Shown piece after piece: positions 36,501 through 48,755 of a stretch of DNA of 55,421 nt. Below the pieces are notes generated by a model. The model was not told the origin of the DNA. It worked only from the letters and a program-made list of their open reading frames with translations, and did not search any database. The stretch is from Apostichopus parvimensis (taxonomy: Eukaryota > Echinodermata > Holothuroidea > Aspidochirotida > Stichopodidae): the NCBI GenBank assembly GCA_000934455.1, contig KN888702.1, positions 16,232-71,652 of the forward strand. Direction: 5' to 3'. Each line of letters starts with the position of its first letter. The stretch's first letter is position 1. A program made the position numbers and the translations under genes.

Positions 36501-39500
36501 CCCGTACATCATAAATACCAACATATCAAAGGCCTCTTGTTCTTCCATCTGTAAAGACACAGCATGTACAGAGTGAAACACTTTAGTATGTCATTGACCT
36601 TTCACAATCAAGTCACTACAGAAGGCATCAATAAGAACACAGACCAATAAAAGATAATTGAATAATGTGGTTCTCAAAAGTTAAATGTTCATTGTACTAT
36701 TGGCGATCCATTGGCTCTTTTTGTCTGATTACCAGTTACACTATTACAGGAAATATGCCTAGTTAACCCTTAGCTACCTTGACATGACATAGAGAACTTT
36801 GAAAATGACTGGAATCGCATATACAAACCATGTTGTCTCCTCTCCATATAATTGAGTTGGGTTGCATCTACGCAAAGACTGAACTACAAGCTGACATAGA
36901 ATAGGATGCCATGCCTTACCTCATTTTTCACACACGTTGTCCCCTTTACTTCATTACGTATCTTACAGCCTGGGTAGTTACTTACATGCATGAGGAGAAA
37001 TCCCGCCACAAAGCTGAGTCCTTGGCAGTAACCGACATCCGCATCAAGAAGAGAATATCCCTTGAGGATGTTGAAGAGAGACAACTGGCCTCTTCCAAGA
37101 GGATGACAGAAGTAAGGATGCTTTGGATAGGTCCGACCTGCTCCAAAATTGGCAAAGAAAAATTTGTCCAAAAAGTGACCATCTGTGTTAAACAAAGGAT
37201 GCCTTTTTAGTAAGGCTTTAGTGTAATGGCTTCTTTCTCAAAATATAGTTTCAAACTTAATATATTACTTAATATGTGAAACTAAATACAAGCATTTTTT
37301 AAAGATCAATGTTGAATCTCTTTGTAAAAGAAGATACTTTCCCATATTTGCCTATGGACTGAGCACAGTATTAGAATATTGTGACTCATGTTTTTAACCA
37401 TTCTATCATGGGACTTCAACATGACTAGGATACATACAGGCATGGATTGGAATCATTTCTATACATTTCTGTTGTGGTTCAGTTCACATACCGAGGTCAA
37501 TGAGGATGGCATGCTGATGGGTGGTCAGATGTTTGATGAGGTCACTGTAATGTTCATACTCTGGACAGGGTTGCAGCATGGAGGCCTGCCGCCGTTCCAT
37601 GTGACTCCGCAGAAACTTCCAGACCTCGCCTGCACGGTAACGGGGTATACCTGCAGAATAAATCAAAGAAAAACAAAATTAGTTGAGGAAACAATGCCAA
37701 TGGGGGTTTTTTTTCTTTCTTCTTTCTTCATTTTATTGCAATAGAGAACCTCCAATCTGAGTCTTTCGGAGAAGAATCTGCCAGTCTCGAAGAGACAGAA
37801 TGATTATCATCAGAAGGAACTGCAGTTTGAAAACTTACAGTTACTAAGGCAACAATTTGTAATCAAAGATGACTTCAAATGTTATATCCTTTGAGACAGG
37901 AAGTCTTCCAAAGCACAAAAAAAATCCACATTTGTAGAGTTTGGGAAAAAGATGAGATCCCCTTTCACGCTAACCTTGTTTAAGGAGGTCAATGACATCT
38001 TTAAGATAATAGTGATCATCGGCATTCATCAAAATGGCGTCCCAGTTCTGGAGGACTTCCTTGTTGCAGGGTGTTAGCTCCTCATAGCTCATCTTCATCT
38101 TACTCTCATTCACAGCATTCTGTCGATCTGAAATTAAAGGAGACGCTCTTATGTGAACATCAGAAAACTTACGGGGAAATTATAAACATACGAAGAGAGG
38201 AAAGACATTTATGGCTGGCCTAGAATTGCTCTACAAACTGAGCTATTCATTCCTTAGTTGAGCTATAGATGGATCCAAAAGGAAACTGAGGGGCTGGCTA
38301 GCACAGTTGGTAGGGCACTGGGTTTTTAAATACAGAGATCACTGGCTACAATAACTTATATATTACTGCCTAATACAAGACATAAACCCAACCGTGTACA
38401 ATGGTCTATGTGACAGAGATGAAAGGTGTGAACATTCATTTATTACAATGTTTATCTTCTGTCATGGAGGGAGGTCTGAAAAAAATGTTGAATCTAAAAT
38501 ATTGAAGTTCTGAACACGACTTAAATTATGGCATTGGTTTCAATGTTACCACTGTTAGCAGCATTCCACCTTGCAATCATGAAAGGAAGAACAAGCAGAA
38601 AGTAAAGATTCTCAGACATTACAGAGTTACATTAGAGTCAGTGGCGGAGCTAGGGGTATTGGTCGGGGGGGCGAGAATGGTCTGTAGGGGCGCTTTCGAC
38701 ACTATCTGAGCGGAGCGCCACCACAGGTTGGCGCGGAGTGTACAGAAATTTTTTGAGTAAATATACTTCCTAGATCGCCGGAAATGACCCTTTCCTAGCC
38801 TTGCTAATTTGCAGATAAACGAAGAATAAATAGGTGTCATCGCCAACAAAATGTGACAAATGTCAATAGGTAGATGAGAGCGCAATAAAAAAGTAAATAA
38901 TCGCGAATAAGTAAAAAGTGGTAAAAAGCTGAAAAGGGCGCCAGCAGTCCATTTGAGTCCGTCAGGGGGGGCATTCGCCCCCCCCTGACTATATGGACGC
39001 TCCGCCACTGATTAGAGTCCAACGGGGCACTATGGTTCCTTGCTTAGTGTTGTATGTCATCACCCAATGTCACAATATTTATGCCCACATGTACCAGCTA
39101 TTTCTATCATATTAAAAAAGCCTTTGAAGAAGTCGGACCTTGCAATTTGGTATTTTCTCTCTCCATTCTAATCAGTAATATCTGCTCCTTGATAGCTCTC
39201 TTCCAAAGTGCTCTCACAGCGTCTCGCCTCTGATATTGTCCCGTGTTATCGTCTTCACTGCCATATTGATTGGTATCTGCATTCGATTGGTTTTCTTCCA
39301 CTTCAAATACGTCGCTCTCTTCAGAGATATCTAGTGAAGGGAGAACGAGAGAAATGTTCGCTATTTGCAAAAATTATAAAGAAATTAATCCTGGTACTAA
39401 GTTTTTCTCCTCCAGACTCTTTTAACTTTCGTATTTTAGGGAAAACAGAATCTTCTGCCTCATGTCTAACAGTCCAGTGATTGAAATTATTTCATGCATT

Positions 39501-42500
39501 TTAAATTCAATGCTAGCATGCTACAAATTTCAAATTGTTTGTAAACATGGAACCTTCCTCTATGGACAAATGATTTTTAAGCTGAATCGCCTAGGTAACG
39601 TTTCTCATTTATTTTTTTCTGTTGCCAGATGCACCCATACAACTCCACCAACCATATTATAACTCTTCATAACTTTCTTATAAAAGCTATCAGGTATTCA
39701 TCTAATGATACAGACAATTGACGGCATATTTTTGACACAATCACATAGACCATGGAATATCCCTCTATGAAACTAAAAATAACATCAATATTTCTACTTG
39801 TTTTTTTAGTGCACTGAGAGGCTGGGGAATTTCCCTAAACCTTAATACCCACAAAATGTGGAAGTAGTACCTAAAACTAAACCCAGATCACACGGTATAA
39901 ATAACTTCTTCATGGAAAGTTCAGTCAGTTTTCAAATCTAAACATTTCTATAATTATAACCAATCTCAACTATACCCACGGTGGAAATCCCCTTTCTCTA
40001 TTTTTCACAATCTGTAGCAGATAACAAGTTGACTAAGGAAACCTGAGGGGGTAAGGTCAAAGGTCATTTTACTTTACAAACTGCTTCAGGATTAAGAGTT
40101 AAAAGAGAGGTATTAAGGATTCATCATAATATATACCTATAACCCTAACGTATCATGAAAAGTCTGGAAATTCCCTTACTTTTATTTCATTTCACAACAA
40201 GTTGTAAGCTACAATTGATCAAAATATTTAAATTGAACCTGGAGAAATGGAAATGGGAAACCCATTCAAGGTATAACACTCTTTACAAAACATTTCTTGG
40301 ATAGAGACATCAACATTAAGGCATAAGGTCTTACCACTTGCATGTGTGTGTGCCTGGTTGATATTTCTATAGAGACCACTGTATCAATTACATTATCTTG
40401 AATATATTCTTTTGGGAAGTAGTTGCGGTTCTCTACCTAAGAAATACATATTTACTTGGGCCGACATCACCTGCAGCCTCTTAGGAATGGCAAGACTATT
40501 TTGATGCTCTAAACTTTGGATGTCAGAGTTGTCCACGAACCCCCAACTTTTCGAGACACGATCTGAGTCATTATTATACTATAATACGCATAACAGTGCT
40601 TCGTAAAAGATCAAGTATCACATGCATGGTATGGTACTACTAGGGCAACATATGCGTATGGAACGCGAAAAGTGTTTGTCGATAGGTACGACTTTTGTAT
40701 ACATTACTTATATGATATATCAGATTTTAGTTCAACAAAAGTACTCTAGGTTTGACTCGCAGAAACATCTCACGAACCCTGGGATGGACTCACGCACCCC
40801 CTGGGGGTTCATGAACCCCAGTTAGGGAACCCCTGTCCTTAACTGATTTGTCATTTGTTGTCTTTCCCTCTTACCCGTGATTAACTTCTTCTTCTCACTC
40901 ATGGGAGTCACAACCCTTTGGAAGATGGCTTGCCTGAATGACATCCGTCTCTTGTCTGTGGTTGAAGGAGTCACGGGGAATGGTGATCCACCTCCCATGT
41001 CCACACTCATCGTTCTGTGGTTAAAAAAAATACCTTCATAAACGACTGCAGAGTTAGCATAGATGTATTTAAAACAAGGATGCCAGGTGACTTTAAGTCT
41101 TCTAAAAAGCAGACATCGTTTATGAGCTGTGAGTTTGCGAGATGGAGTAAAGAATAACATTGTCCCAACTTCAAATTAAAAGAGACTGAACGAGTGACAT
41201 TTCTGGACGTATGTTTATAGTTGGAAATATTTTATGTTAGTAAGGAGGGACTCTGTAGTAATAACAGAAGGAAAGTTGCAAAACATGTTGGAAATAATCC
41301 GGAGGCCAAATAAACATACAAAGGGTGGGTTCATCTTCATGTTTTTGTTTAATGTACACTGTACCGTTGAAGTAAAATGAAAGACCTTAACATTCTTGTC
41401 TACTATAAGTCTTTGAGATAATGGCTGAAACTTCCATGTCATTGAAAAATAGGACTGCAGTTAGAATTTCAAGAATCACCAATCACCACAACCAAACCAT
41501 AAACATGACATGACATGTTCTTCACTGCCATGGAAATTGGGTGGGAGGTGAAGGGCACGATATACTACTAGAATACTGACATGGAAAATGTCAACTACTA
41601 AAATCCCACACTATCCTTTGACAAGTCACCATGATCAAACAATACACATAAACCTTCATGTGTTCTTCACTGCAATTGTTGTTAGTCCAATGTTTGTTAT
41701 CTTTCTTATCTTGAGGAGGGGAAGGGGGGAAAATGTCAACTACTAAAATCCCACACTACTTTGACAAGTCACCATGATCAAACAATACACATAAACATTC
41801 ATGTGTTATTCACTGCAATTGTTGTTAGTCCAATGTTGTTTGTTCTCTTTCTTATCTTGAGGAGGGGAAGGGGGGGGGTGTTGTGAGGAGGGGGCTGGGG
41901 TGTTGTAAGTACAATTCCATACATAATGAAGAACCTTAACAAAAAGTAATATTAATATGACACAAGTTAACAAACATTTACCTTTTCAACGGTGGTGGCG
42001 GCAAGTTTTTCCTCTTCTTCACCGGATGTTTGGTTTGGGGGGTTGTAAATGAAATTGGGCTCAGGGGAACTGCATTAGCTGTAGGGGGTGGGGACATGGG
42101 CGACAGGGGGGAGGGACAATCTCCAAGAGTTTTGCTTCTCCTCCTCTGAAGGGGCTCTGGGGTGAGTTCTTCTTGCTCCGGTAGGTCATCCCTGTAAGAG
42201 GCCGCTCTACCATTCTGTGTCGACTCTGTTGAGACTTCATTTTTTGTGGTCAGGGAAAGAGTGGTCGGTGGGGTGAGGGGCGACACTGTCAAAGGTCTGA
42301 CATGCTGCCCTCTATCCGGGGTACTACCGATTGATAACGGAGATGTGGATACATGAGGTGTAGAGACACAATGTTCTGGAGATGGTGATTTCTCCTGAAA
42401 ATAAAAAATAAAAATATGTTCATCAATATGTATAAGTTGAAGAAAGGGAGACAGGTAAAAGTAGAGGTAGAGGTATTTAAGTCATAGGATATTGACTGCC

Positions 42501-45500
42501 GGGAATAAAGGAGGAGTTGGTTTTATACTTAATGTTGGGGTTTACTTTGTTTCAAATGTGTATTATTAATATAATAATAGATGCCATTTAATACCTTTGG
42601 AGTATGGTGGGTTTAACCTGACTATATATGCTGGCTACTTTTATCACTGTTCTTTGCATGTGTAACAGTATCGATACACATTATAACTGTTGTGCTTGCA
42701 TGCCAAACTAAACAGTCAATCTCCAGTTTCACAAAAATTACAAATTACTGCTACAGAAGGAAGAAAGAGGACACATCACATAATATTTTAAGCATGTTTC
42801 TGTGCTACATGATTAATAACGTTGAAGTGAGAGTATAGACAACTTTATTTACAGAAATTTGACATACCTTAGATCACAACACTGTCTGAATAGAACAGTT
42901 AAACACTTAAACTATCAACACAATAAGGTACACACAAGGTGTGTAGGGATGTGTTCCCGTTCCGAGCTGTACAGAGTGATGGGGAAGATTCATCAGGATG
43001 GGGGAGCTCCATCAGGATGGGGGAGCGTCGAGGGGTAATATAATAAAAACCAATTATATAGGATAGCAATTCAGAGGTAGAGATATAGAGCAGGCATCAT
43101 AAGATACTTTCATGAGATGGACTAATACACAGAACAGGAGGAAGAACGCTTAATTTCAAAAGGGGGGAGGGGGGGGCTGGCACCATGTGCTACCCCGTAG
43201 GATGGGTTTGTTAACATACACACATTTACAGCAAAGAACCTTTATATGAACTACCACAGATGCTTTTCTACTCACTTCCATTGGACTAGTCTCTGCATCT
43301 GTCTTTGATATCACTGGTGGTGGTGGTTGTGACAGTTGAGACTTAAAGCTCACCAAGGGTTTCCTTCTTTTTGACTCTGGACTAGTTTTGCTTTTACTCT
43401 GTTGATGCAAAGAGAAATGGGCACTTAAAGTCTCAATGTGTGTTTGCCAAATTTCACGATTTGCAAAACACAAAATTGAAACATTATATGAATTTGTCAC
43501 AACACATCATTTTCTGAATTGAAAGTAAAAGCAATCAATTGGTTTCTAGACACATACATATCTTAAGAAGAATAACGGGTATCTACTTACTTGTGAAAAT
43601 TGCAGAATGAAAAAAAATTCAAAGCAATATCATAAAGAATGAATGAAGACAAGAAAAGTACTTAATTAACCAAAACTTAACAATAGTGGTGTAACTTTGA
43701 ATGTGCTTTTATTAGTATACTGAGAAATATAGGCAATTCAAATAAAAATAACTGTCAGCACTTCCCTTTTCAATGTGCTGTTTCATGGAATAAGGATACT
43801 TAATTCTGAAAGTTGCATTTTCAATAATAGAATTGAGGGCACATACTGAGTGTTAAGAGATTATAACATGTAGAGTCAATGAAGAGCATGAATAACAGCA
43901 TCCTCATTTGAACTTACCCTGGAGAGTAAATTTTCAAAAGAGCTTGCCAGAGATTTTTTAGCTTTCTTGAAGGCCCCCTCTGGTGCACTGGTCTCTATTT
44001 TTGTAGGAGGCTAAATAAAAACAATAATACACAACCAATAGAGAATTTATTAAACACGAATGTAAACAGATGAAAAATTGCATTTGTCACAAAATATGAA
44101 TTTAACCTAAAATAAAAATGCTCAGGTTGTGAGGAGACAGGTAAATGAGGAAACAAAGTAAAATAGCTGTATTAATCATAAAATAATGCTTAGACCTCAG
44201 GCCATGATTAGTTTCACAGTCAATGGACAGCCACATATACACAAAATTAATGGATTCCTGTACTGAGTGGAATTCGATAAACACAGGTAATAGCAGTACA
44301 CTGAGCAGTTTAAAAGCTGGAACATCACACACAGACATATACACACATCAACGCCAGCACCACATAGATTCATTTTGACTTCAGCAAGGAGTCAAAAACA
44401 TCAGATAATGTCTTCTAAAGTCTCCCTCACTTCCAAGACATGAATGAATGAGATTTAAGAACACAAGCTCGTAATGTTAGATTTTTGTTGCATTCATGAT
44501 GTAATAACCAAAGAATGCACACAAATGAAACTGCTATGACATGCTATTGTAATGCAAAAGTAAAGGAAATTTCTAAAATTCTCTCTGAGTTGTAATCTGT
44601 AGTCAAAAGGAAGCTGAAAATATATCCACACACAAAATGAAAGAGGAATCAGATTTGAAAAGAACTATGAATGGCTAAATTTTCAGCAACAATTACCAAA
44701 AACTTAATCAATCCTAATTATAAATTATTTCTCTAAAAGTAATTCGAGTGTTTTTTTTTTCCTTGTTTGAAACTTGTTGTAACTCTCCGTGAGGCATTAA
44801 CTTTGATTTAAAACTAAAAGTACATTGATTGACATCAATTACCTGAGTGGTTTGGACAGACTCGTTGACATTTTCAAAGGGTAATGGCTTGGTTTCATGA
44901 GAATGTATGGCCTGTTGTTGTTCATACATGGATCTCAGGTATGTCATAATGAGCTCGTTCTGACACTGCTGGTCATCTGGTCTCTCCAGCTAGAAACAGA
45001 AATGGAAAGTGAGTCATGGGTAAGGTAATTGCACAAATCAAACTAGCATACCACACAGTAAATAGTCCCTGAACTTAGAATGGAGCAGAGTATAGTGTGG
45101 AATCCATTGGTATTTGGTCTGATCACTTAATGACCATACACTTTTTTAGAAGAGATTATCCTCAAATAAAGCTAGGCCGAGGTACATCTACTGTGAAATT
45201 GTGGTAGGCAAAATCTTTAATACTACTATGTAAACATACAAGTGTTAATCTAGCAAAGTTACCTGTTCTCAGGTAATTGATCTGTTTGCCAATGAATTTG
45301 GAATACACAAAAGTTGACAAACTGACAAAATACATTGTGCTCAAATCTTTGCTTAGTGGGGAATGTTTACTTTACGGCAAACATAACCAGCTGTTTAAAT
45401 TATCTCACACCCAAAATGTATCAAATTGAGCTTTAAATGAGTAAGAAAGGAGTAACAGACTTACTCTAAGGAAAGCAGCCAGAGAAGACTTCTGTTTCTC

Positions 45501-48500
45501 TTCTAAGGTCTCTACAACTTTCCTCATGACATTGAGGGCTTTCTCTGGCGTCATATCTGAAGGAAAATACAAAGATGATGTCACCATGGATACGTTAGAA
45601 TTCTCATCAACATATTGGCTTTCTATTCAGTAATACATTTCCACTGAAATGCAAACAGTCAAAATACCCTAATGTAAATCCATTGGAAAAACCTGGATAT
45701 ACTTTAAAAAAAAAATTACAATGCAACATGGACATCCTGTAGAAATTAAGCATAGGTAGATGGACAGCAAAGCAGACAATAGTGTGTATGACATACAGAC
45801 ACTGACCTTTCACCTCCAAGCAGAGTTTATGATAAATGTGCATTGGGCAAGTTTCGCAGATGGCACTACATTTATTCTCTTGCAGGGCAGCAGAGAAAGC
45901 TTGACGAAGTGTTGCCATGACAGTGTCCACCTGAAAGAGCAAATAATAGTAAACAGTGAGAGACAACTACAAAAAGTAGATTCCTAACGAAGAAATTACT
46001 TACTTATTTATCACCTTACGATATTCTTACAACACAGTCTGTCTTTTGTTAATTCCATGATGCAACTCCAAAGCATTCTTCAAAGAAACTTCTTTGGTTT
46101 TTCCATCGAAAGAGTAGTTATTAATTCAATCATCCTTTGAAACTAAAATGAAAGCCATCGACGAGCACAATCGAGATACAACATTGTAACTTTTTAAAAC
46201 ACAGAGGAGAATCCTCACAGACAAATTTAACCAATAGTGAATGATTACCATTGTGTTTTAGCTTGACTCTTGTAACAGCTGAGAGGGAAAGCTTGCAACA
46301 AATAATGTAACTTATGGTCACGAAAACTGTTCCTTTGAGGTACGTATTTCTTCCAATTCTGTCTTGTTGTGAGTTTATGATATCCCACAAGTACACTTGT
46401 ACCATGTAGAATATAGATGTGGATATCAAAAATGAATTATTTGTAACCTGATACATATAATACCTGCAACTTTAAACTTGTATTGTATTATAAACACTGT
46501 CTTTATTATTTGTGATTATAGTATAACACACTCAAGTTTCAGTTCACCTTGTCATTCAGTTATTAAGGTACCTTTTTCCTCAAAGTCTAATAAGAATTTG
46601 TCATACATGATCCACCAGATAGGGCCAGGATCCTACCCAAAAGGGAGATCGCGATGGCGGGGTCTGATCCTGTAATATGATAGCGTCCACACTGCGATCT
46701 GGAGGGCTCTTGCGGGTCAGATCATCCTTGCATTCTCAGATGTGAACAGGGCTTAAATTCTGTGTAACTTTATCAAAACTGCCTAATATTTCTCACAGAT
46801 AAGAGTACAATTCTAGAACATTCTTCTTTGACATGTATGTCTTTTATCAAAGGAATGCTACTTAGGCAGCAATTTGTGGTTTCATATGATTAAAAACCTG
46901 AGCTACTTAAAGACATTTTATTACTCTCTATATAAAAAAAATGATAATTGACACAATTTTCAATGGTTGCTTCATTATTTGAAATATTGAATTGAAACTT
47001 GGCTAGACAGCTACTGTTTTAGTATTACAAAAAATAAAAAGAAGCAACCCAACTTTTAAGTTTCATAGTTTGGGTGCAGTATGGGTAATAGAAGGAACAC
47101 TATGATAGGTGGCACACAAATTTCCATCTCCCTAGCAACGCCACCCCCCCCCCCCCCCCCGCCTCCCAGTCTATCTCAAATTGTACAGTGACTAATAAGT
47201 GTATAACTTGTAACGTGAGCAAAATTTGATGCATGCAATGTTTTTTTCAAAGCTGGTCAAAATGGTTTGCAAATTTTTTTCACACAACTGATTTGACCAC
47301 ATGGTTTTCTGACACCACCATTTTCCAAAACACATAAAAACCACCTACTGTTGCTTCATCCTGCACTTTGAAGACGTAGCACTTGAAGATTGTTGAGTTG
47401 ATGTCAGCTTCTCGACAGATGAATCCGAAATACTCTGGATTCTGGATACCCTGTAGAAGAAAGCAACATCATATCCAAGGAAGGAGCTAACACAGTTACA
47501 TATGTTTAATTTTACACAGCGCTTGTTGGACTTCCACACTGACAGCAACTCACAACAAACTACATGTGAATAATTGACACGAAGAACATAAATTACTACT
47601 CCACAGGGATGATCAACAAATCCACAGAACAGAACAGCAACATACCTCTCCAGACTTGCAAGAAAATTCTTTCTCACTTAAATTGGCTGATTAGATTAGG
47701 TACATATTATCAACATTACAGACTATTGTTTGGCCTTCAGAAAATATGGCATTTTGTACATAATGCTAATTGGCCTTACTCACTTGTCATCTATAACAAC
47801 TTTTAGCCAATTGTATGCAAATTGTCTTGTTCTATTAGTTACATCGTTTATGAAATGTAACAGGCCAATGCTATTACGCGTTAATATCAGTTTTAGAAAT
47901 ATACAGACGGCCTTGAGGTATTTAGCATATGTAAAAAAGATCTAATGCAACCATTTCAATTATTTATTTACATATATTTATGTTTGTAGACCAATAGGAT
48001 TTAAATATCAACACTTGCCATTGTACAGACAGTTTAGGTTGTACCCTTTCAATGGAACTTACCTGTGAACAATACGAAATCTCTGTGAACTTCTTCGTCA
48101 AAGCAAATGACTTTTTGTCAGTACTAATTAAGGTCAGAGCTGACTTTCCAATTTGAAATACCATTGTTCTATTATGACTTGTTTCTCTTGATGTGACCAA
48201 CTTGAGAAAAGTGTCTTTTCTCTTCAGTGTTGGTTTCGTAGACCGGGGTCCGTCGCTGTTAACGCTGGTCCTTGAATTCACACTGGCACCCGACCCTGCT
48301 CTTTCCCTCTCCTGGGGTAACAGTTCCCATTCTTTGTCACTGTCAGAGGTCAGAACAGAGTTGACCGAGCCAGAATTGGAGCTTGGGGAACCGCTCGTAT
48401 CGAGTCTGTCCAAAGAATGAAACTGCGTCGTCTGACATTCCTTCGAATCGGTAGATAAACGATCCAATTGATCTTCGCAGGAGTAATGCTTCTTGGCAGA

Positions 48501-48755
48501 CTCCAAAGATTTCTTTTGCACTTCTTGCTCGTGAGCTTTAAACTTTTCGATGGCGTCGTCTATAAGTGAAGGCGGAGCGCTCTTGTGGCTGACGGTCACT
48601 CGACCGCAATACAAGACTTCAAACATTGTGCAGTTGTTATCCTTCAAGTCTTCCAAAGCTGCACGTCCAACCTGGTGTGCGCTGTGGTACCGGCCCGAGT
48701 CTAACTGCAGAGCATTCCTGGTGGCGTTCTTGATGGTGTCCTGTATTCTACCAAT
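32715..48755 (-). CDS. TBC1D4: TBC1D1/TBC1D4 (AS160)-type Rab GTPase-activating protein, 5' end outside window
   Basis: Eighteen exons join without a phase break: 48755-48063, 47450-47349, 45930-45807, 45556-45465, 44989-44843, 44010-43918, 43398-43276, 42394-41982, 41014-40875, 39330-39139, 38127-37975, 37650-37492, 37137-36986, 36548-36456, 35035-34876, 34673-34504, 33583-33353 and 32960-32715. They give 3483 nt and 1160 residues plus stop. The order follows vertebrate TBC1D1/TBC1D4: PTB2, calmodulin-binding-like helix, phosphorylated linker, TBC domain, coiled coil. These proteins hold Rabs such as Rab8/10/14 in the GDP state on vesicles until Akt or AMPK phosphorylation releases them. Both TBC catalytic fingers are present. 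The first exon starts with a splice acceptor (cag|ATTGGTAGA), so the start and most of PTB1 lie beyond 55421. An invertebrate ortholog would predate the TBC1D1/TBC1D4 split, so the symbol stands for the pair. Confidence 0.93.
33885..33950 (-). mobile_element. tRNA-like SINE head in a TBC1D1/4-like intron
   Basis: On the minus strand an A box TAGCTCGACTGATAGAGCA (33923-33941) and a B box GGTTTGAATCC (33895-33905) are correctly ordered and spaced. The following sequence, GCCAAGAAATCCTTCTTTTC, resembles that after the element at 19903, suggesting one SINE family. Confidence 0.5.
34504..39330 (-). CDS. TBC1D4: TBC1D1/4-like exons: Rab-GAP (TBC) domain
   Basis: A lead-in helix ([20 protein letters not shown], 39330-39139; [19 protein letters not shown], 38127-37975) precedes the TBC domain, encoded from 37650 to 34504. 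The arginine finger in [15 protein letters not shown] is split across the 37492/37137 junction (Arg codon 37133-37135). The glutamine finger is in VGYCQGLSF (Gln codon 37022-37024). Later motifs are [52 protein letters not shown] and [11 protein letters not shown]. All catalytic residues are present, so an active Rab GAP is expected. Confidence 0.92.
38220..38330. repeat. tRNA A-box fragments
   Basis: The minus strand near 38240 reads TAGCTCAGTTTGTAGAGCA, and the plus strand near 38297 reads GGCTAGCACAGTTGGTAGGG. Both resemble tRNA D-arm/A-box sequence, but neither has a matching B box, so these look like broken SINE heads in opposite orientation. Confidence 0.35.
38639..39010. mobile_element. 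Non-autonomous hAT-type DNA transposon (MITE)
   Basis: 372 bp with terminal inverted repeats CAGTGGCGGAGC / GCTCCGCCACTG. It is flanked by a perfect 8-bp target-site duplication ATTAGAGT (38631-38638 and 39011-39018), which is diagnostic of the hAT superfamily. Subterminal G7 and C9 tracts may extend the hairpin. There is no transposase. Inserted in the intron between the exons at 39139 and 38127 of the TBC1D1/4-like gene; the intact duplication suggests a fairly recent insertion. Confidence 0.9.
40875..42394 (-). CDS. TBC1D4: TBC1D1/4-like exons: Pro/Ser linker with Akt-type phosphosites
   Basis: The exon at 42394-41982 is rich in SP/TP sites and contains [18 protein letters not shown]. This aligns with the Akt sites RRRANT (TBC1D1 T596) and RRRAHT (TBC1D4 T642); the Thr codon is at 42128-42130. 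The exon at 41014-40875 encodes [19 protein letters not shown], aligned with KTRRHSWRQQIFLRVATP, another basophilic-kinase-type site. In vertebrates phosphorylation of the first site creates a 14-3-3 binding site and turns off GAP action. Confidence 0.85.
41584..41871. repeat. Tandem duplication of about 145 bp
   Basis: GAAAATGTCAACTACTAAAA starts at 41584 and again at 41729. Both copies continue through CACCATGATCAAACAATACA to CTTATCTTGAGGAGGGGAAG, with small indels and a longer G tract at the second copy's end. Intronic. Confidence 0.85.
43918..44010 (-). CDS. TBC1D4: TBC1D1/4-like exon: calmodulin-binding-like segment
   Basis: Encodes [20 protein letters not shown] then [11 protein letters not shown]. 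The basic amphipathic stretch [18 protein letters not shown] aligns with the FxxxKNRAKRSLTESLESIL region of TBC1D1, near the known calmodulin-binding site of AS160. Phase 0 at both ends, so it can be skipped without a frameshift. Confidence 0.8.
45807..48755 (-). CDS. TBC1D4: TBC1D1/4-like exons 1-3 of the visible part: PTB2 region
   Basis: The 231-codon exon 48755-48063 begins with the end of PTB1 ([16 protein letters not shown]), then [20 protein letters not shown], a Ser-rich insert with an acidic stretch ([14 protein letters not shown]), and [17 protein letters not shown]...EISYCSQ. The exon at 47450-47349 gives [20 protein letters not shown]. The exon at 45930-45807 gives [20 protein letters not shown] and a Cys-rich [11 protein letters not shown]. 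These match the PTB2 fold of AS160-type proteins, which is thought to help membrane and partner binding. Confidence 0.9.
47141..47162. repeat. Long C homopolymer
   Basis: About 18 consecutive C, in an intron of the TBC1D1/4-like gene. Similar runs of 8-13 C or G occur near 2099, 2430, 4226, 6794, 10079, 17749 and 26440. Confidence 0.85.

Noticed and set aside
36911..37210. Plus-strand frame of 99 codons
   Set aside because: Antisense shadow of the TBC exon at 37137-36986, whose minus-strand reading carries the YCQ finger motif.
38619..39008. Minus-strand frame of 129 codons
   Set aside because: Lies almost wholly within the hAT-type MITE, which has no transposase similarity.
48193..48420. 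Plus-strand frames opposite the large PTB2 exon (also 48550-48759)
   Set aside because: Antisense shadows of the 231-codon minus-strand exon.
32715..48755. Possibility that the TBC gene is complete in the window
   Set aside because: The first visible exon begins with a splice acceptor in mid-PTB1; no start codon or PTB1 exon was found up to 55421.
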